DNA of 64,000 nt from CAMAVH01 sp036500145. GTDB lineage: Bacteria; Pseudomonadota; Alphaproteobacteria; SMXQ01. The stretch covers positions 49,643 to 113,642 of the forward strand of contig DASYCO010000047.1 in NCBI GenBank assembly GCA_036500145.1. The letters are read 5' to 3'. The first letter of the stretch is position 1; each line of letters opens with the position of its first letter. The notes under the pieces are model-generated. The model ran no database searches, was not told the origin of the DNA, and saw nothing but the letters and a program-made list of their open reading frames with translations. Of this stretch, positions 35,002 to 44,485 are shown one piece after another. Made by a program: the position numbers and the translations under genes.

Positions 35002-37671
35002 CTAGCGGCGGGGAATGATCGCGGCCACGCGGTCCTGCAGATGGGCAACGATGCGCTGCGCCCGTTCGTTCCCATCCCCCTCGCCCGCCGCCCCATTCCC
35101 CTTGGCCATAGCCTTGATCTCGGCCGCCGGAATGGCCTTGCCGAAGGTGACCGTGACCTTGACGAACTTGGGGGAATGGCGATGGCGCGGCAGCGCCTCG
35201 TAGGCGCCGTCGATGTAGGCCGGCACCACAGTCACCGGCTGGTCGATCAGGACAAGGCCGACGCCCGGCAGAAAGCGCTGCAGTTCGCCGTCCGGCGAGC
35301 GCCAGGCTTCGGGAAACCAGACCAGGCCGTTGCCGTGCGACAGCACCGCCTTGCCCATGGCCAAGGTCGCCTTGGGCGAGCGCTCGTCGACCGGGAAGAT
35401 GTGGGTGGCGCGGGCGAAGCCCTTGCCGAGCCCGGTCTCGAACAGGCGGCCGACGTCGCCCGACCAGAACAGCTTACGCATACGTCTGTATGGCATGACG
35501 GCAGCCAGCACCGGCGGGTCGATGTCGCTGACATGGTTGGCGACGATCAGCACCGGCCCTTCGAGCGGCACGTTCTCCAGCCCGACGGCGCTGACGCGGA
35601 ACATGGCGCGCATCAGCAGGCAGTTGAAGCCATAGAGCAGTGCGCCGACGACGGTGAGCGCCGGGCCGGTCGGCGCCAGCCAATGAGCCGCGGCGGCGGC
35701 GACGTCCGAGGCGGTCTCCGTCCCGCCACTGGCCGGCTGGGCCTTGGCAAGCACGGTCAGCAGGTCGCGCACCGAGTTCACGTCCTGCAGGTCGGCCTCG
35801 TCGAGCTTCAGCTTGAGGCGGGATTCCAGCTCCAGCGACAGGGTCATCCATTCCAGCGAATCGATGCCGAGGTCGAGCGACATGTTGGAATCGAGCGCGA
35901 TGCCGCGTTCTGCATAGCGGGCGCGCAGCAGCTCCCAGGCCTCGCGCGCCGGCGACCGGCCCACCAGGGCTTCGTCCTCGGCGGTCAGCGTGGTCGCCTT
36001 CGGCCGCGAGAGGCCGGACTTGGCCTCGTCGTAAAGCTTCGGCAGCAGGAAGCGGCGGTACTTGCCGAGGCGCGTGCGCGGCAGCGCCTCGCGCACCAGG
36101 GCGTAGCCGGCGATGCGCTGATAGCTCGGCAGGGTCTGCGCCTTCTCCGACAGGGTCACGCGCACGGCGTCTTCCAGCCGGGTGAGGCCGGCGGCGCGGA
36201 TCGCCACCGGGTCCGGCAGCACCAGGGCGACAAGCTTGCCGTCGCGCTCCAGCACTGCCAGCTCGCGGATGTAGGGGCTGGCGGCGTAGTGGCGCTCGGT
36301 CTCCTCGGGATAGACGTTCTTGCCGCCGCCGAGGACGATCATTTCCTTGGCGCGGCCGGTGATGAAGACGTAGCCGTCGGCGTCGAGATGGCCGAGGTCG
36401 CCGGTGCGGAACCAGCCGTCCTCGGTGAAGGCCGTGGCGTTGGCCTCCGGATTGTTCCGGTAGCCGGCGAAGACGCTCTGGCCCTTGAGCTGGATCTCTC
36501 CCATGGCTTCGCCGTTCAAGCCGGGCTCGTCCCCGTTGCCGTCCTGCAGCTTGGCGACGCGGATCCGGCCGCCGCCGATGGGGCGGCCTTCGCTGCCGAT
36601 GCGCTGGCGGCCCGGCAGGTTGGCGGTGAACATGGAGGCTGTTTCGGCCAAGCCGTAGCCGCTCAGCACCTGCCAGCCGAGCGCCTCGAGCCGCCAGGTG
36701 GCTGCCGCTTCGAGCTTGGCGCCGCCGCTCGCCATCAGGCGCAGATGGCCGCCGAGCTGCTCGTGCAGCGTGCCGAACAGGCTGCGGCCGACCTTCCAGC
36801 CGAAGCGCTGCAGCAGGACCGACGAAAGCTTCAGCATGCGATGGTAGGCAAAGGCGGCAAAGCCGCCGCGCGCGAGGATGCGCGCCTCGATCCCCGCCAG
36901 CAGCGCCGTGAAGAGGCGCGGCACGCCGACCATGACGGTCGCCTTGGCGACGCGCAGCGCCGTGGCGATCTGCGGCCCGGCGACCGCTTCCGGCAGAACC
37001 AGGGCCGCGCCGCTCGCCAGGGTCGTCAGCAGGCCGACGAGCAGCGGAAAGACATGGTGCAGCGGCAAGGGCAGCAGCACCCGGTCGTCGACGCCGACGA
37101 TCTTCTCGGCCAGCAGCGCCTCGACGTTGGCGGCGAGATTGGCATGGGTCAGCGCGAAGCTCTTGGGCTTGCCCGTGGTGCCGGAAGTGTAGACCACCAT
37201 GGTCTCGTCGTCGGGCGAAGACCTAGGCAAGTCACCCGCCGCTTCCGTGCGCCAGGCGCGCCAGCCGTCCGCCCCGTCGCCGCCGTCGAGCAGCCGCATC
37301 TCATAGGTCGCGCCGCCCGCCTTGAGCTGTTCCGCATGGGCGCGGCTGACGAAGGCGAGCTTGCAGGCGCTGTCGCGCAGGAAGCCGGCGATTTCCTCCG
37401 GATTGCCCTGGTCGTCGCAGGCGACCGCGATGCCCCCCGCTCCCGCCAAGGCCAGACGAACGGCGATCCAGTCCGCGCCGTTGGGCCCGACGAGGCCGAC
37501 ATGGTCGCCCGGCTTCACGCCGTGGGCGATCAGGCCGTGGGCGAGGCCCCTGGCCAGGCTGGCAAGTTCGGCGGAGGACAGGGGCCGGGCGGCTTCGCCT
37601 TCGACCTGGATGACGGCCGCGCGCTCGCCTTGCGCGGCGAGGCTGCGGAGAAGGTCGGCGGTCATCCACAT
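35002..37671 (-). CDS. Acyl-AMP ligase - ACP - PlsC acyltransferase fusion
   Basis: The 889-residue protein has three modules. Residues about 1-545 are an AMP-forming acyl ligase with P-loop YTSGTTGKPK (161-170), YGLAETAS (339-346), TGDLGHLD (423-430) and catalytic Lys537 in RLGKYRR. Residues about 570-645 are an acyl carrier domain with LGIDSLEW and pantetheine Ser605. Residues about 665-889 are a PlsC-type acyltransferase with NHVSDIDP (712-719), which contains the HX4D motif. The order implies that a fatty acid is activated, loaded on the built-in carrier and transferred to a lysophospholipid or similar acceptor, as in Aas-type remodelling but with the ACP in the same chain. It may associate with the membrane. 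It is a single gene. Confidence 0.88.
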   Translation of the reverse strand: MWMTADLLRSLAAQGERAAVIQVEGEAARPLSSAELASLARGLAHGLIAHGVKPGDHVGLVGPNGADWIAVRLALAGAGGIAVACDDQGNPEEIAGFLRDSACKLAFVSRAHAEQLKAGGATYEMRLLDGGDGADGWRAWRTEAAGDLPRSSPDDETMVVYTSGTTGKPKSFALTHANLAANVEALLAEKIVGVDDRVLLPLPLHHVFPLLVGLLTTLASGAALVLPEAVAGPQIATALRVAKATVMVGVPRLFTALLAGIEARILARGGFAAFAYHRMLKLSSVLLQRFGWKVGRSLFGTLHEQLGGHLRLMASGGAKLEAAATWRLEALGWQVLSGYGLAETASMFTANLPGRQRIGSEGRPIGGGRIRVAKLQDGNGDEPGLNGEAMGEIQLKGQSVFAGYRNNPEANATAFTEDGWFRTGDLGHLDADGYVFITGRAKEMIVLGGGKNVYPEETERHYAASPYIRELAVLERDGKLVALVLPDPVAIRAAGLTRLEDAVRVTLSEKAQTLPSYQRIAGYALVREALPRTRLGKYRRFLLPKLYDEAKSGLSRPKATTLTAEDEALVGRSPAREAWELLRARYAERGIALDSNMSLDLGIDSLEWMTLSLELESRLKLKLDEADLQDVNSVRDLLTVLAKAQPASGGTETASDVAAAAAHWLAPTGPALTVVGALLYGFNCLLMRAMFRVSAVGLENVPLEGPVLIVANHVSDIDPPVLAAVMPYRRMRKLFWSGDVGRLFETGLGKGFARATHIFPVDERSPKATLAMGKAVLSHGNGLVWFPEAWRSPDGELQRFLPGVGLVLIDQPVTVVPAYIDGAYEALPRHRHSPKFVKVTVTFGKAIPAAEIKAMAKGNGAAGEGDGNERAQRIVAHLQDRVAAIIPRR

Positions 37672-37911
37672 CTGCGCTGCGACATCCCTGAACGGTGATT
37701 ATCGGGCCAAAAGCTTCCGACGGCCCAGGATTGGCTAAAAGGTTAGCAAGCGACGCGGGCCGCACCAAGCTTTATGACAAGCTAAACGTCTCTAAGACCT
37801 CAGAAAAATCGCCACACGAGGCTTCCCCCGGACAGAGTTTCGACTAACATAGCCGCGTTTCGCAACCGGCCCTCCGCAGGGCCCGGCGCGCCACGCCTTA
37901 TCCGATGGGGG

Positions 37912-39033
37912 ATGTCGATGCTTCGTTCCAAGCGCTTCCTGCTCTTGCCCGCCCTGTTCGCCGCCGTCTTGGCCGCGCAGGGCGCCGCTCAAGACGCCTG
38001 GGGTCAAGAGAAGGTGGTCAACGTCTTCAACTGGAGCGACTACATCGCCAAGGACACCATCGAGAAGTTCACCGCCGAAACCGGCATCAAGGTGAATTAC
38101 GACGTCTACGACGGCAACGAGATCCTCGAGGCCAAGCTGCTCGCCGGCAAGTCCGGCTTCGACGTGGTGTTCCCCTCGACCTCGCCCTTCTTCGCCAAGC
38201 AGCTGCAGGCCAACATCTACCAGAAGCTCGACAAGGCGAAGCTGCCCAACGCCGCCGGGCTCGACAAGGGCGTGCTGGCGGAGCTGGCGAAGTACGACGC
38301 GGGCAACGCGCATGGCCTGCCCTACCTGATGGCGGGCACCGGCATCGGCTACAACGTGGCGAAGATCAAGCAGCTCATGCCGGACGCGCCGATCGGCAGC
38401 CTGGCGATGATCTTCGATCCCAAGGTGCTGGCGAAGATCAAGAGCTGCGGCGTGAGCGTGCTCGATTCGTCCGACGAAGTGTTCAGCGCGGCCCTCGCCT
38501 ACGCCGGCAAGACGCCGACGAGCCTGTCGCAGGACGACCTCAAGACCGCCAGCGACATCGTCACCAAGGCGCGCGCCAACTACAAGTACCTGCACTCATC
38601 CGCCTACATCAACGACCTCGCCAACGGCAACACCTGCCTTGCCATGGGCTATGCCGGCGACCTGGTGCAGGCGCGCAACCGCGCCAAGGAAGCGGGCCGC
38701 GGCGTCGAGATCGGCATCTTCCTGCCCAAGGAGGGCGCGGCCTTCAACGTCGACGTGATGGCGATCCCCTCCGACGCGCCGAACGTCGAGAACGCCCATG
38801 CCTTCATCAACTTCATCCTGCGCCCCGAGGTCATCGGCCCGATCACCAACGAGACGGGCTACGCCAACGCGGTGACCGCCGCCGACAAGTTCGTCGATCC
38901 CGCCATCAAGTCCGACCCGGTGATCTATCCGCCGGCCGACGTGATGGCCAAGCTCTACACCATCCCGCCCGCCGACCAGGCCTTCGAGCGCGCCCGCACG
39001 CGCGCCTGGACCCGCATCAAGACCCGCTACTAG
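37912..39033 (+). CDS. potF: Polyamine (putrescine-type) ABC substrate-binding protein
   Basis: The 373-residue periplasmic protein has a signal peptide (residues about 7-32). The mature part begins KVVNVFNWSDYIAKDTIEKF, which is the hallmark of PotD/PotF-type polyamine binders, then has VYDGNEILEAKLLAGKSGFDVVFPS. It binds putrescine or spermidine and delivers it to the permease. Two close start codons (37912 and 37918) follow a GGGG run; the first is used. It heads a four-gene operon with ATPase and two permeases in the order F-G-H-I, which points to the putrescine-type system. Confidence 0.92.
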   Translation: MSMLRSKRFLLLPALFAAVLAAQGAAQDAWGQEKVVNVFNWSDYIAKDTIEKFTAETGIKVNYDVYDGNEILEAKLLAGKSGFDVVFPSTSPFFAKQLQANIYQKLDKAKLPNAAGLDKGVLAELAKYDAGNAHGLPYLMAGTGIGYNVAKIKQLMPDAPIGSLAMIFDPKVLAKIKSCGVSVLDSSDEVFSAALAYAGKTPTSLSQDDLKTASDIVTKARANYKYLHSSAYINDLANGNTCLAMGYAGDLVQARNRAKEAGRGVEIGIFLPKEGAAFNVDVMAIPSDAPNVENAHAFINFILRPEVIGPITNETGYANAVTAADKFVDPAIKSDPVIYPPADVMAKLYTIPPADQAFERARTRAWTRIKTRY

Positions 39034-39066
39034 TCCGCCGCCACCGAGTCGCCTGAGGAGTCCGCG

Positions 39067-40161
39067 TTGTCCGAGAGTTCGCCGTTCCTGCGCATCGAAA
39101 ACGTCTGCAAGCGCTACGCGGGAACCGCCGCCCCGGCCGTGGCCGACGTCAGCCTGTCCATCGCGCGCGGCGAGTTCTTCTCGCTGCTCGGCGCTTCCGG
39201 TTCGGGCAAGACGACCCTGCTGCGCATTCTCGCCGGCTTCGAGACGCCGGACAGCGGCCGCGTCTTCATCGACGGCCGCGACGTCACCGACCTGCCGCCC
39301 TACGAGCGGCCGGTGAACATGATGTTCCAGTCCTACGCCCTCTTCCCGCACATGAACGTCGCCGACAACGTCGGCTTCGGCCTCAGGCAGGAGGGCATGC
39401 CGAAGCCCGAGCGCGCGGCCCGCGTCGCCGAGCTGCTCGACCTGGTCCATCTCGGCGACAAGGCGCGGCGCAAGCCGCATCAGCTCTCCGGCGGCGAGCG
39501 GCAGCGCGTGGCGCTGGCCCGGGCGCTCGCCAAGCATCCCAAGCTGCTGCTGCTCGACGAGCCGCTCGGCGCGCTCGACCGCAAGCTGCGCGAAAGCACG
39601 CAGTTCGAGCTGAAGTCGCTGCAGGCGCGCCTCGGCATCACCTTCGTCATGGTCACCCACGACCAGGACGAGGCCATGACCCTGTCCAGCCGCCTCGCCG
39701 TCATGGACCACGGCCGCGTGCTGCAGGTCGGACCGCCCGGCGAGGTCTACGAATCCCCGGCGACGTGCCATGTGGCGGAATTCCTCGGCGCCGCCAACCT
39801 GCTCGACGGCCGCGCGACCGGCTGGGCCAACGGCCTGGCGCAGGTCGCCTGCGACAAGCTGCCCGGCGCCTTCGCCGTGGCGACGCCTGCGCCCCTGCCG
39901 GCTGACGCGCGCCTGACCATCGCCGTGCGCCCCGAGAAGATCCGCCTCGGCGACGCGCCGGCGGCCCACAACAGGCTGCAGGGCAAGGTGCGCGACATCG
40001 CCTACATCGGCGACGTCTCGACCTACAACATGGAACTGGCCGACGGCCGCATCCTGCGGGTGCAGACGACCAATGCCCGGCGCGGCGCCGACCTGCCGAC
40101 GGCAGGCGCGACGCTCTGGCTGTCGTGGGACGCCGCCGACGCCGTGGTGATCCCCGAATGA
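39067..40161 (+). CDS. potG: Polyamine ABC transporter ATPase
   Basis: The 364-residue protein has Walker A GASGSGKTT (42-50), Q-loop FQSYALFPHMNV, signature LSGGERQRVALARAL (near 138), Walker B LLLLDEP followed by GALDRKLR, and switch His in VTHDQDEAMTL. A C-terminal TOBE_2 domain (about 275-364) is typical of PotA/PotG. It energises the uptake of polyamine. The start is a TTG at 39067 with TGAGGAG eight bases upstream; no ATG fits. It lies 33 bp after potF. Confidence 0.93.
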   Translation: MSESSPFLRIENVCKRYAGTAAPAVADVSLSIARGEFFSLLGASGSGKTTLLRILAGFETPDSGRVFIDGRDVTDLPPYERPVNMMFQSYALFPHMNVADNVGFGLRQEGMPKPERAARVAELLDLVHLGDKARRKPHQLSGGERQRVALARALAKHPKLLLLDEPLGALDRKLRESTQFELKSLQARLGITFVMVTHDQDEAMTLSSRLAVMDHGRVLQVGPPGEVYESPATCHVAEFLGAANLLDGRATGWANGLAQVACDKLPGAFAVATPAPLPADARLTIAVRPEKIRLGDAPAAHNRLQGKVRDIAYIGDVSTYNMELADGRILRVQTTNARRGADLPTAGATLWLSWDAADAVVIPE

Positions 40162-40189
40162 GCAACGCCCGTTCAAAAGGGCCGACGCC

Positions 40190-41101
40190 ATGAACGCCGC
40201 CTCGCCCAGCGGCCTGCGCGCCAAGCTGCCGCCGCTCGCCTCCGCCCTGCCCTATCTCTGGCTGCTGCTGTTCTTCGCCGCGCCGCTCGCCATCGTCCTC
40301 AAGATCAGCCTGGCCTCGTCGATCATGGGCCAGCCGCCCTACACGCCGCTCTACCAGGCAGGCGAATGGCTGCTCGACTGGGACAACTACGGCCTGCTGA
40401 TCGAAGATCCGCTCTACATCGCGGCGCTGCTGAACTCGCTCAAGATCGCGGGCGTCTCGACGGCCATCGTCCTGCTGATCGGCTATCCCATGGCCTACGC
40501 CATCGTGCGCGCGCCGGAAAGCTGGCGCGGCGCGCTGCTGATGCTCGTCATCATGCCGTTCTGGACCTCGTTCCTGATCCGCGTCTACGCCTGGATGAGC
40601 ATCCTCGGCACCACCGGCTTGCTGAACAACCTCCTGCTCTGGCTCGGCGTGATCCACGAGCCCCTGGAACTGCTCTACACGACCGGCGCCATCCATCTCG
40701 GCATCGTCTACTCTTACCTGCCTTTCATGGTGCTGCCGCTCGTCGCCACCCTGTCGCGCATGGACCTGACCCTGCTGGAAGCCGCCGCCGACCTCGGCTG
40801 CAAGCCCTGGCAGGCCTTCCTGCGCGTGACCTTGCCGCTGTCGCTGCCCGGCATCCTCGCCGGCTCGCTGCTGGTGTTCATTCCCGCCACCGGCGAGTTC
40901 GTCATCCCCGACCTGCTCGGCGGGCCCGAGGCGCTGATGATCGGCAAGATCATGTGGAGCGAGTTCTTCTCCAACCGCGACTGGCCGGTGGCCTCCGCGC
41001 TGGCCGTGGCTCTGCTCGTGCTGCTCGTCGGTCCGATGATCGCCCTGCAGAGCCTGCGCCGCCGCGAAGCGGCGGAAGACGCGAAGGCGGCCGCCCTATG
41101 A
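40190..41101 (+). CDS. potH: Polyamine ABC permease 1
   Basis: The 303-residue membrane protein has six predicted helices. The cytoplasmic EAA loop reads LLEAAADLGCKPWQAFLRVTLPLSLPG (residues about 192-218, ends only relevant), the contact for the ATPase. Helix 1 LWLLLFFAAPLAIVLKISL is typical of PotB/PotH. Together with the next permease it forms the transmembrane channel. Its stop overlaps the start of potI, so both are coupled. Confidence 0.92.
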   Translation: MNAASPSGLRAKLPPLASALPYLWLLLFFAAPLAIVLKISLASSIMGQPPYTPLYQAGEWLLDWDNYGLLIEDPLYIAALLNSLKIAGVSTAIVLLIGYPMAYAIVRAPESWRGALLMLVIMPFWTSFLIRVYAWMSILGTTGLLNNLLLWLGVIHEPLELLYTTGAIHLGIVYSYLPFMVLPLVATLSRMDLTLLEAAADLGCKPWQAFLRVTLPLSLPGILAGSLLVFIPATGEFVIPDLLGGPEALMIGKIMWSEFFSNRDWPVASALAVALLVLLVGPMIALQSLRRREAAEDAKAAAL

Positions 41102-41922
41102 GCAAGCCGCGCCGCATCTCGCCGCTCTTCACGCTGCTCGCCTTCGGCTATGCCTTCCTCTACACGCCGATCATCCTGCTGATCGTCTATTCCTTCAACG
41201 AATCGCGCCTCGTCACCGTCTGGGCCGGCTTCTCGACCAAATGGTACGGCGAGCTGATGCACAACGAGCAGATCCTCGACGCCGCCTGGCTCAGCCTGCG
41301 CATCGCCACCGCCAACGCCACCATCGCGACGGTGCTCGGCACGCTGGCCGGCTTCGTCATCGCCCGCCACAAGCGCTTCCCGACGCGCAGCGCCTTCATC
41401 GGCCTGATGTCGGCGCCGCTCGTCATGCCGGAAGTGGTGATGGGGCTGGCGCTGCTGCTGCTGTTCGTCGCCCTGGAAAACAGCGTCGGCTGGCCCGACG
41501 GCCGCGGCGCCATGACGGTGACCATCGCGCATGTCACCTTCTGCCTCGCCTACGTCGCCGTCATCGTGCAGGCCAAGCTTGCCGGCTTCGACCGCAGCCT
41601 GGAGGAAGCCGCCATGGACCTCGGCGCCCGGCCCTGGAAGGTCTTCGCCGTCATCACGCTGCCGCTGATCGCGCCGGCCCTGGCGGCGGGCTGGCTGCTG
41701 TCCTTCACGCTGTCGCTCGACGACCTCGTGGTGACCAGCTTCACCTCCGGCCCCGGCGCCAGCACCCTGCCGATGGTGATCTATTCCAGCGTGCGGCTCG
41801 GCGTCAGCCCGCAGATCAACGCGCTCGCCACCATCATGATCGGGATCGTCGCGGTCTTCGTGGCGGTCGCCGGCTGGATGCTCTACCGCCAGGACAAGGC
41901 CAGGCGCGCCGAACAGCGCTGA
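41098..41922 (+). CDS. potI: Polyamine ABC permease 2
   Basis: The 274-residue membrane protein begins MSKPRRISPLFTLLAFGYAF and has six predicted helices. The EAA loop SLEEAAMDLGARPW near residue 167 contacts PotG. IVYSFNESRLVTVWAGFSTKWY is characteristic of PotC/PotI. The ATG overlaps the potH stop in ATGA. It is the last gene of the operon, followed by a hairpin shared with the convergent glycosyltransferase gene. Confidence 0.92.
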   Translation: MSKPRRISPLFTLLAFGYAFLYTPIILLIVYSFNESRLVTVWAGFSTKWYGELMHNEQILDAAWLSLRIATANATIATVLGTLAGFVIARHKRFPTRSAFIGLMSAPLVMPEVVMGLALLLLFVALENSVGWPDGRGAMTVTIAHVTFCLAYVAVIVQAKLAGFDRSLEEAAMDLGARPWKVFAVITLPLIAPALAAGWLLSFTLSLDDLVVTSFTSGPGASTLPMVIYSSVRLGVSPQINALATIMIGIVAVFVAVAGWMLYRQDKARRAEQR

Positions 41923-41926
41923 AGGG

Positions 41927-41950
41927 CTGAGCCTGCCGCTGAAGGCTCAG
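41927..41950. terminator. Stem-loop between convergent potI and glycosyltransferase
   Basis: CTGAGCCT (41927-41934) pairs with AGGCTCAG (41943-41950) around an eight-base loop. It overlaps the last codons of the minus-strand gene. There is no T run. Confidence 0.5.
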
Positions 41951-43152
41951 AGATGGCCGGTCCTGAAGCCGCGCTCCAGCCGGTCGACGATGCCCGCCAA
42001 TGCGTAGTCGCGCTCGACGCGCGCGCGGGCCGTCGCGGTCATCGCCGCATGGAGCGGCACGTCGTCCATCACGCGGCCCATGGCCGTCGCCAGGGCCGTG
42101 CCATCGCGCTCCGGCACGACCAAGCCGGCGCCGCCTTCCAGCAGCTCCGGAATGCCGCCGTTGTCGGTCGCCACCACCGGCACGCCGCCGGCCATCGCCT
42201 CGATGAGCGAGACCGGAATGCCTTCCTTGTCGCCGTCCGCCGCAACGACGCTGGGCAGCGCCATGGCATCCCAGGCGCCTGCCTGCAGCTGCGCGCAGAA
42301 GCGGTCATGCGGCATGGTGCCGGAGAATGTCACCGCGTCGCCGAGCCCCAGCTCGCGCACGCGGCGTTCCAGGTCTTCGCGCAACGGCCCCTCGCCCAGC
42401 ACGTCGAGCACGACGGCGCGGCCTTCAGCGCGCAGGGCGGCCAGGGCCTCGAACAGGTAGCGGTGGCCCTTCTTCTCGACCAGCCGCGCGGCGATGACGA
42501 AGCGCCAAGGCCTGCCGTCGGCGCGCCGGGCCCGCGCCGCGGCCGGAGGAATCTCGACGCCCATGTGCAGGACCGCCGGCTGCGGCAGGCCGGGCCCGAT
42601 GTGGCCCGAGAGTTCGCGCGCGCCGGCGCGGTCGATGGCGCGGATCCAGCTCGCACGCGCGGCCTTGGCCGGCAGCAGGTTGTTCTGCGCGATGTCGTAG
42701 CGATGGCAGGTCAGGCTGAAGGGGATGCCGGCGACGGCGGAGGCGACCATGGCGTAGGTGCCGGGCACCGCGCCCCAATGGGCATGGATATGCTCGATGC
42801 CGGCAGCGCGGCAGCGCCGCGCCAGCCAGAGCGCCTTCGGCACCGCCGCCAGGTTCTTCAGCAGAAGCCAGGGCGTGCGGCTGCGCGCCAGCGGCGCCAT
42901 GGCCCGCAACACCGCGCAGGGATGGCTGAGAGCTTCCAGCAAAGCCGCGCCAAGCACGGCCGGCGACAGCAGGCCCGCGCTCCAGGTGACGGCTTCCAGC
43001 GGCCGCGCGTCGTCATGGCGAACCGTGCCCCGGCCCTCGAGCGGCGCCAGATGCAGGTCATGCCCGCGCGCGAGCAGCGCCTTCGCCTCCGGAATGACGA
43101 AGGCTTCCTCGTGGCCGTAAGGGAGCTGTTTAGCGATGTAGACGATGCGCAT
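41947..43152 (-). CDS. Glycosyltransferase family 4 (exopolysaccharide)
   Basis: The 401-residue GT-B protein begins MRIVYIAKQLPYGHEEAFVIPEA. The acceptor domain includes HIHAHWGAVPG. The C-terminal nucleotide-sugar domain has FVIAARLVEKKGHRYLFEAL and VSLIEAMAGGVPVVATDNGGIPELL with the E-X7-E motif of GT4 retaining transferases. It adds one sugar to a lipid-linked repeat on the cytoplasmic face. The ATG at 43152 starts the Rossmann strand; a longer reading would overlap the upstream gene. It is the last gene of a five-gene cluster with polymerase, flippase, epimerase and another GT4. The sugar is unknown. Confidence 0.88.
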   Translation of the reverse strand: MRIVYIAKQLPYGHEEAFVIPEAKALLARGHDLHLAPLEGRGTVRHDDARPLEAVTWSAGLLSPAVLGAALLEALSHPCAVLRAMAPLARSRTPWLLLKNLAAVPKALWLARRCRAAGIEHIHAHWGAVPGTYAMVASAVAGIPFSLTCHRYDIAQNNLLPAKAARASWIRAIDRAGARELSGHIGPGLPQPAVLHMGVEIPPAAARARRADGRPWRFVIAARLVEKKGHRYLFEALAALRAEGRAVVLDVLGEGPLREDLERRVRELGLGDAVTFSGTMPHDRFCAQLQAGAWDAMALPSVVAADGDKEGIPVSLIEAMAGGVPVVATDNGGIPELLEGGAGLVVPERDGTALATAMGRVMDDVPLHAAMTATARARVERDYALAGIVDRLERGFRTGHL

Positions 43153-43156
43153 CGGA

Positions 43157-44485
43157 TCAGGACAGCTGGTTTGCCGAGGAGGCTTCGTCGATGCCCCCCC
43201 CGTCCGACGCGAAGGACGCTTCCATCTCTTCGCGCGACCGCCACATGCATTCCGCGTGCAGCGCAACAAGGTAGCTGCAGATGAAATACGTCAGATAGTC
43301 GACTTCGCTGTTGGCGTTGCCGAACAGGCCGCTGCTTTCGGCCAGGCTGCGGAAGAACATGAACAGAACAAGGACCGGCAAGACGCCTGCAAACCGACGG
43401 TCGTGGTCGGGTAGAAGTTCGCGATGCCGGTAAACGCTGCCCGCGCAATAGAACATGTAGATCTGCATCGCGACAGCCGACACAAAGCCGACGGCGCCGC
43501 GCTCAGCCAGGATCGTGACGAATCCGTTGTGGAAGCTGCCGCTTTCCAGATTGCTGATGATCTGCAGTGAGCGCTCGCTCACCGTCGGCAGGAATTCCAG
43601 CAGCAGCACCCGCCACGATTCCGGCCCCCAGCCGAACAGCGGGCTCTTCGTCCACATCAGGAGGCCGCCTTCCCACATGTCTGTCCGCCCGACGGAAATG
43701 TCGCGCAGCACGTCGCTTCCGAATATCTCCCGAATCTCCACGGCATAGCCGGCAACGATCATCCAGGACAGCGCCGCCAGCGATGCCACGATCAGAGTGC
43801 TGACAAAAAACAGCAGCGGCGAAACTCTCCACATGCGGCGCAGGATGGCGAAGATCAGCCAGGACAGCGCCAAAGCCAGCAATGTCGCGCGCGAGCCCAT
43901 CATGAGGATCGCGAGCAGGGCTGCGCCGAAAAGAAGGACATCGAGCAGAAATCCCGGCCGATAGGCGGCGCGGACGCCGAACAGGGCGAGCGGCAAAAGG
44001 TAGGACAGAATGTTCAGGCCCACGCCGTAGTCGGTCAGCGCAGCGCCCTTGATCAAACGCGTCCCTTCGTAGGAGAGGCCATATTCCGGAACCAGCATCA
44101 GGTAGACCCAGAACGTCAACCCGATCGACGACAGGACGACCAACAGCAAGCCCTTGAGGCCGATCAGGCGGGTCTCGGGATCCCTGAACAGGATGACCAG
44201 CGCGAGCGAAACCGCCATGAGGAACGCCTGTCGCCCCAAGCTCACAGCAATGGCGTCAGGCGCGACCGAGTTCACGCAGGACAGCCCGAGCGCCGCCATG
44301 TAAAAGAGGAGAAGCGCGCCCCAGGTACGCTCTCCCGGCTGAATATGTCCGCGCGATGCGAAAAACCCCACGAGGATGGCCAAGCCCAACATCGGCCGCA
44401 TGATCAGGTTCATGTTCTCGATCAGCGGCATGTCGCCAAGCGCGATGGCCAACGGCACGAACAGAATCCACATACGCGCGCTCAT
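43157..44485 (-). CDS. O-antigen ligase / Wzy-type polymerase
   Basis: The 442-residue integral membrane protein has about ten to twelve helices and a large periplasmic loop. Near residues 267-285 GRTDMWEGGLLMWTKSPLFGWG matches the Wzy_C (O-antigen ligase) pattern, including the conserved Arg, Trp and GxG. Such proteins polymerise or ligate polysaccharide repeats in the periplasm. The ATG at 44485 overlaps the flippase stop (ATGA). Placed beside a flippase and glycosyltransferases, a polymerase role is more likely than a lipid-A ligase. Confidence 0.82.
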   Translation of the reverse strand: MSARMWILFVPLAIALGDMPLIENMNLIMRPMLGLAILVGFFASRGHIQPGERTWGALLLFYMAALGLSCVNSVAPDAIAVSLGRQAFLMAVSLALVILFRDPETRLIGLKGLLLVVLSSIGLTFWVYLMLVPEYGLSYEGTRLIKGAALTDYGVGLNILSYLLPLALFGVRAAYRPGFLLDVLLFGAALLAILMMGSRATLLALALSWLIFAILRRMWRVSPLLFFVSTLIVASLAALSWMIVAGYAVEIREIFGSDVLRDISVGRTDMWEGGLLMWTKSPLFGWGPESWRVLLLEFLPTVSERSLQIISNLESGSFHNGFVTILAERGAVGFVSAVAMQIYMFYCAGSVYRHRELLPDHDRRFAGVLPVLVLFMFFRSLAESSGLFGNANSEVDYLTYFICSYLVALHAECMWRSREEMEASFASDGGGIDEASSANQLS

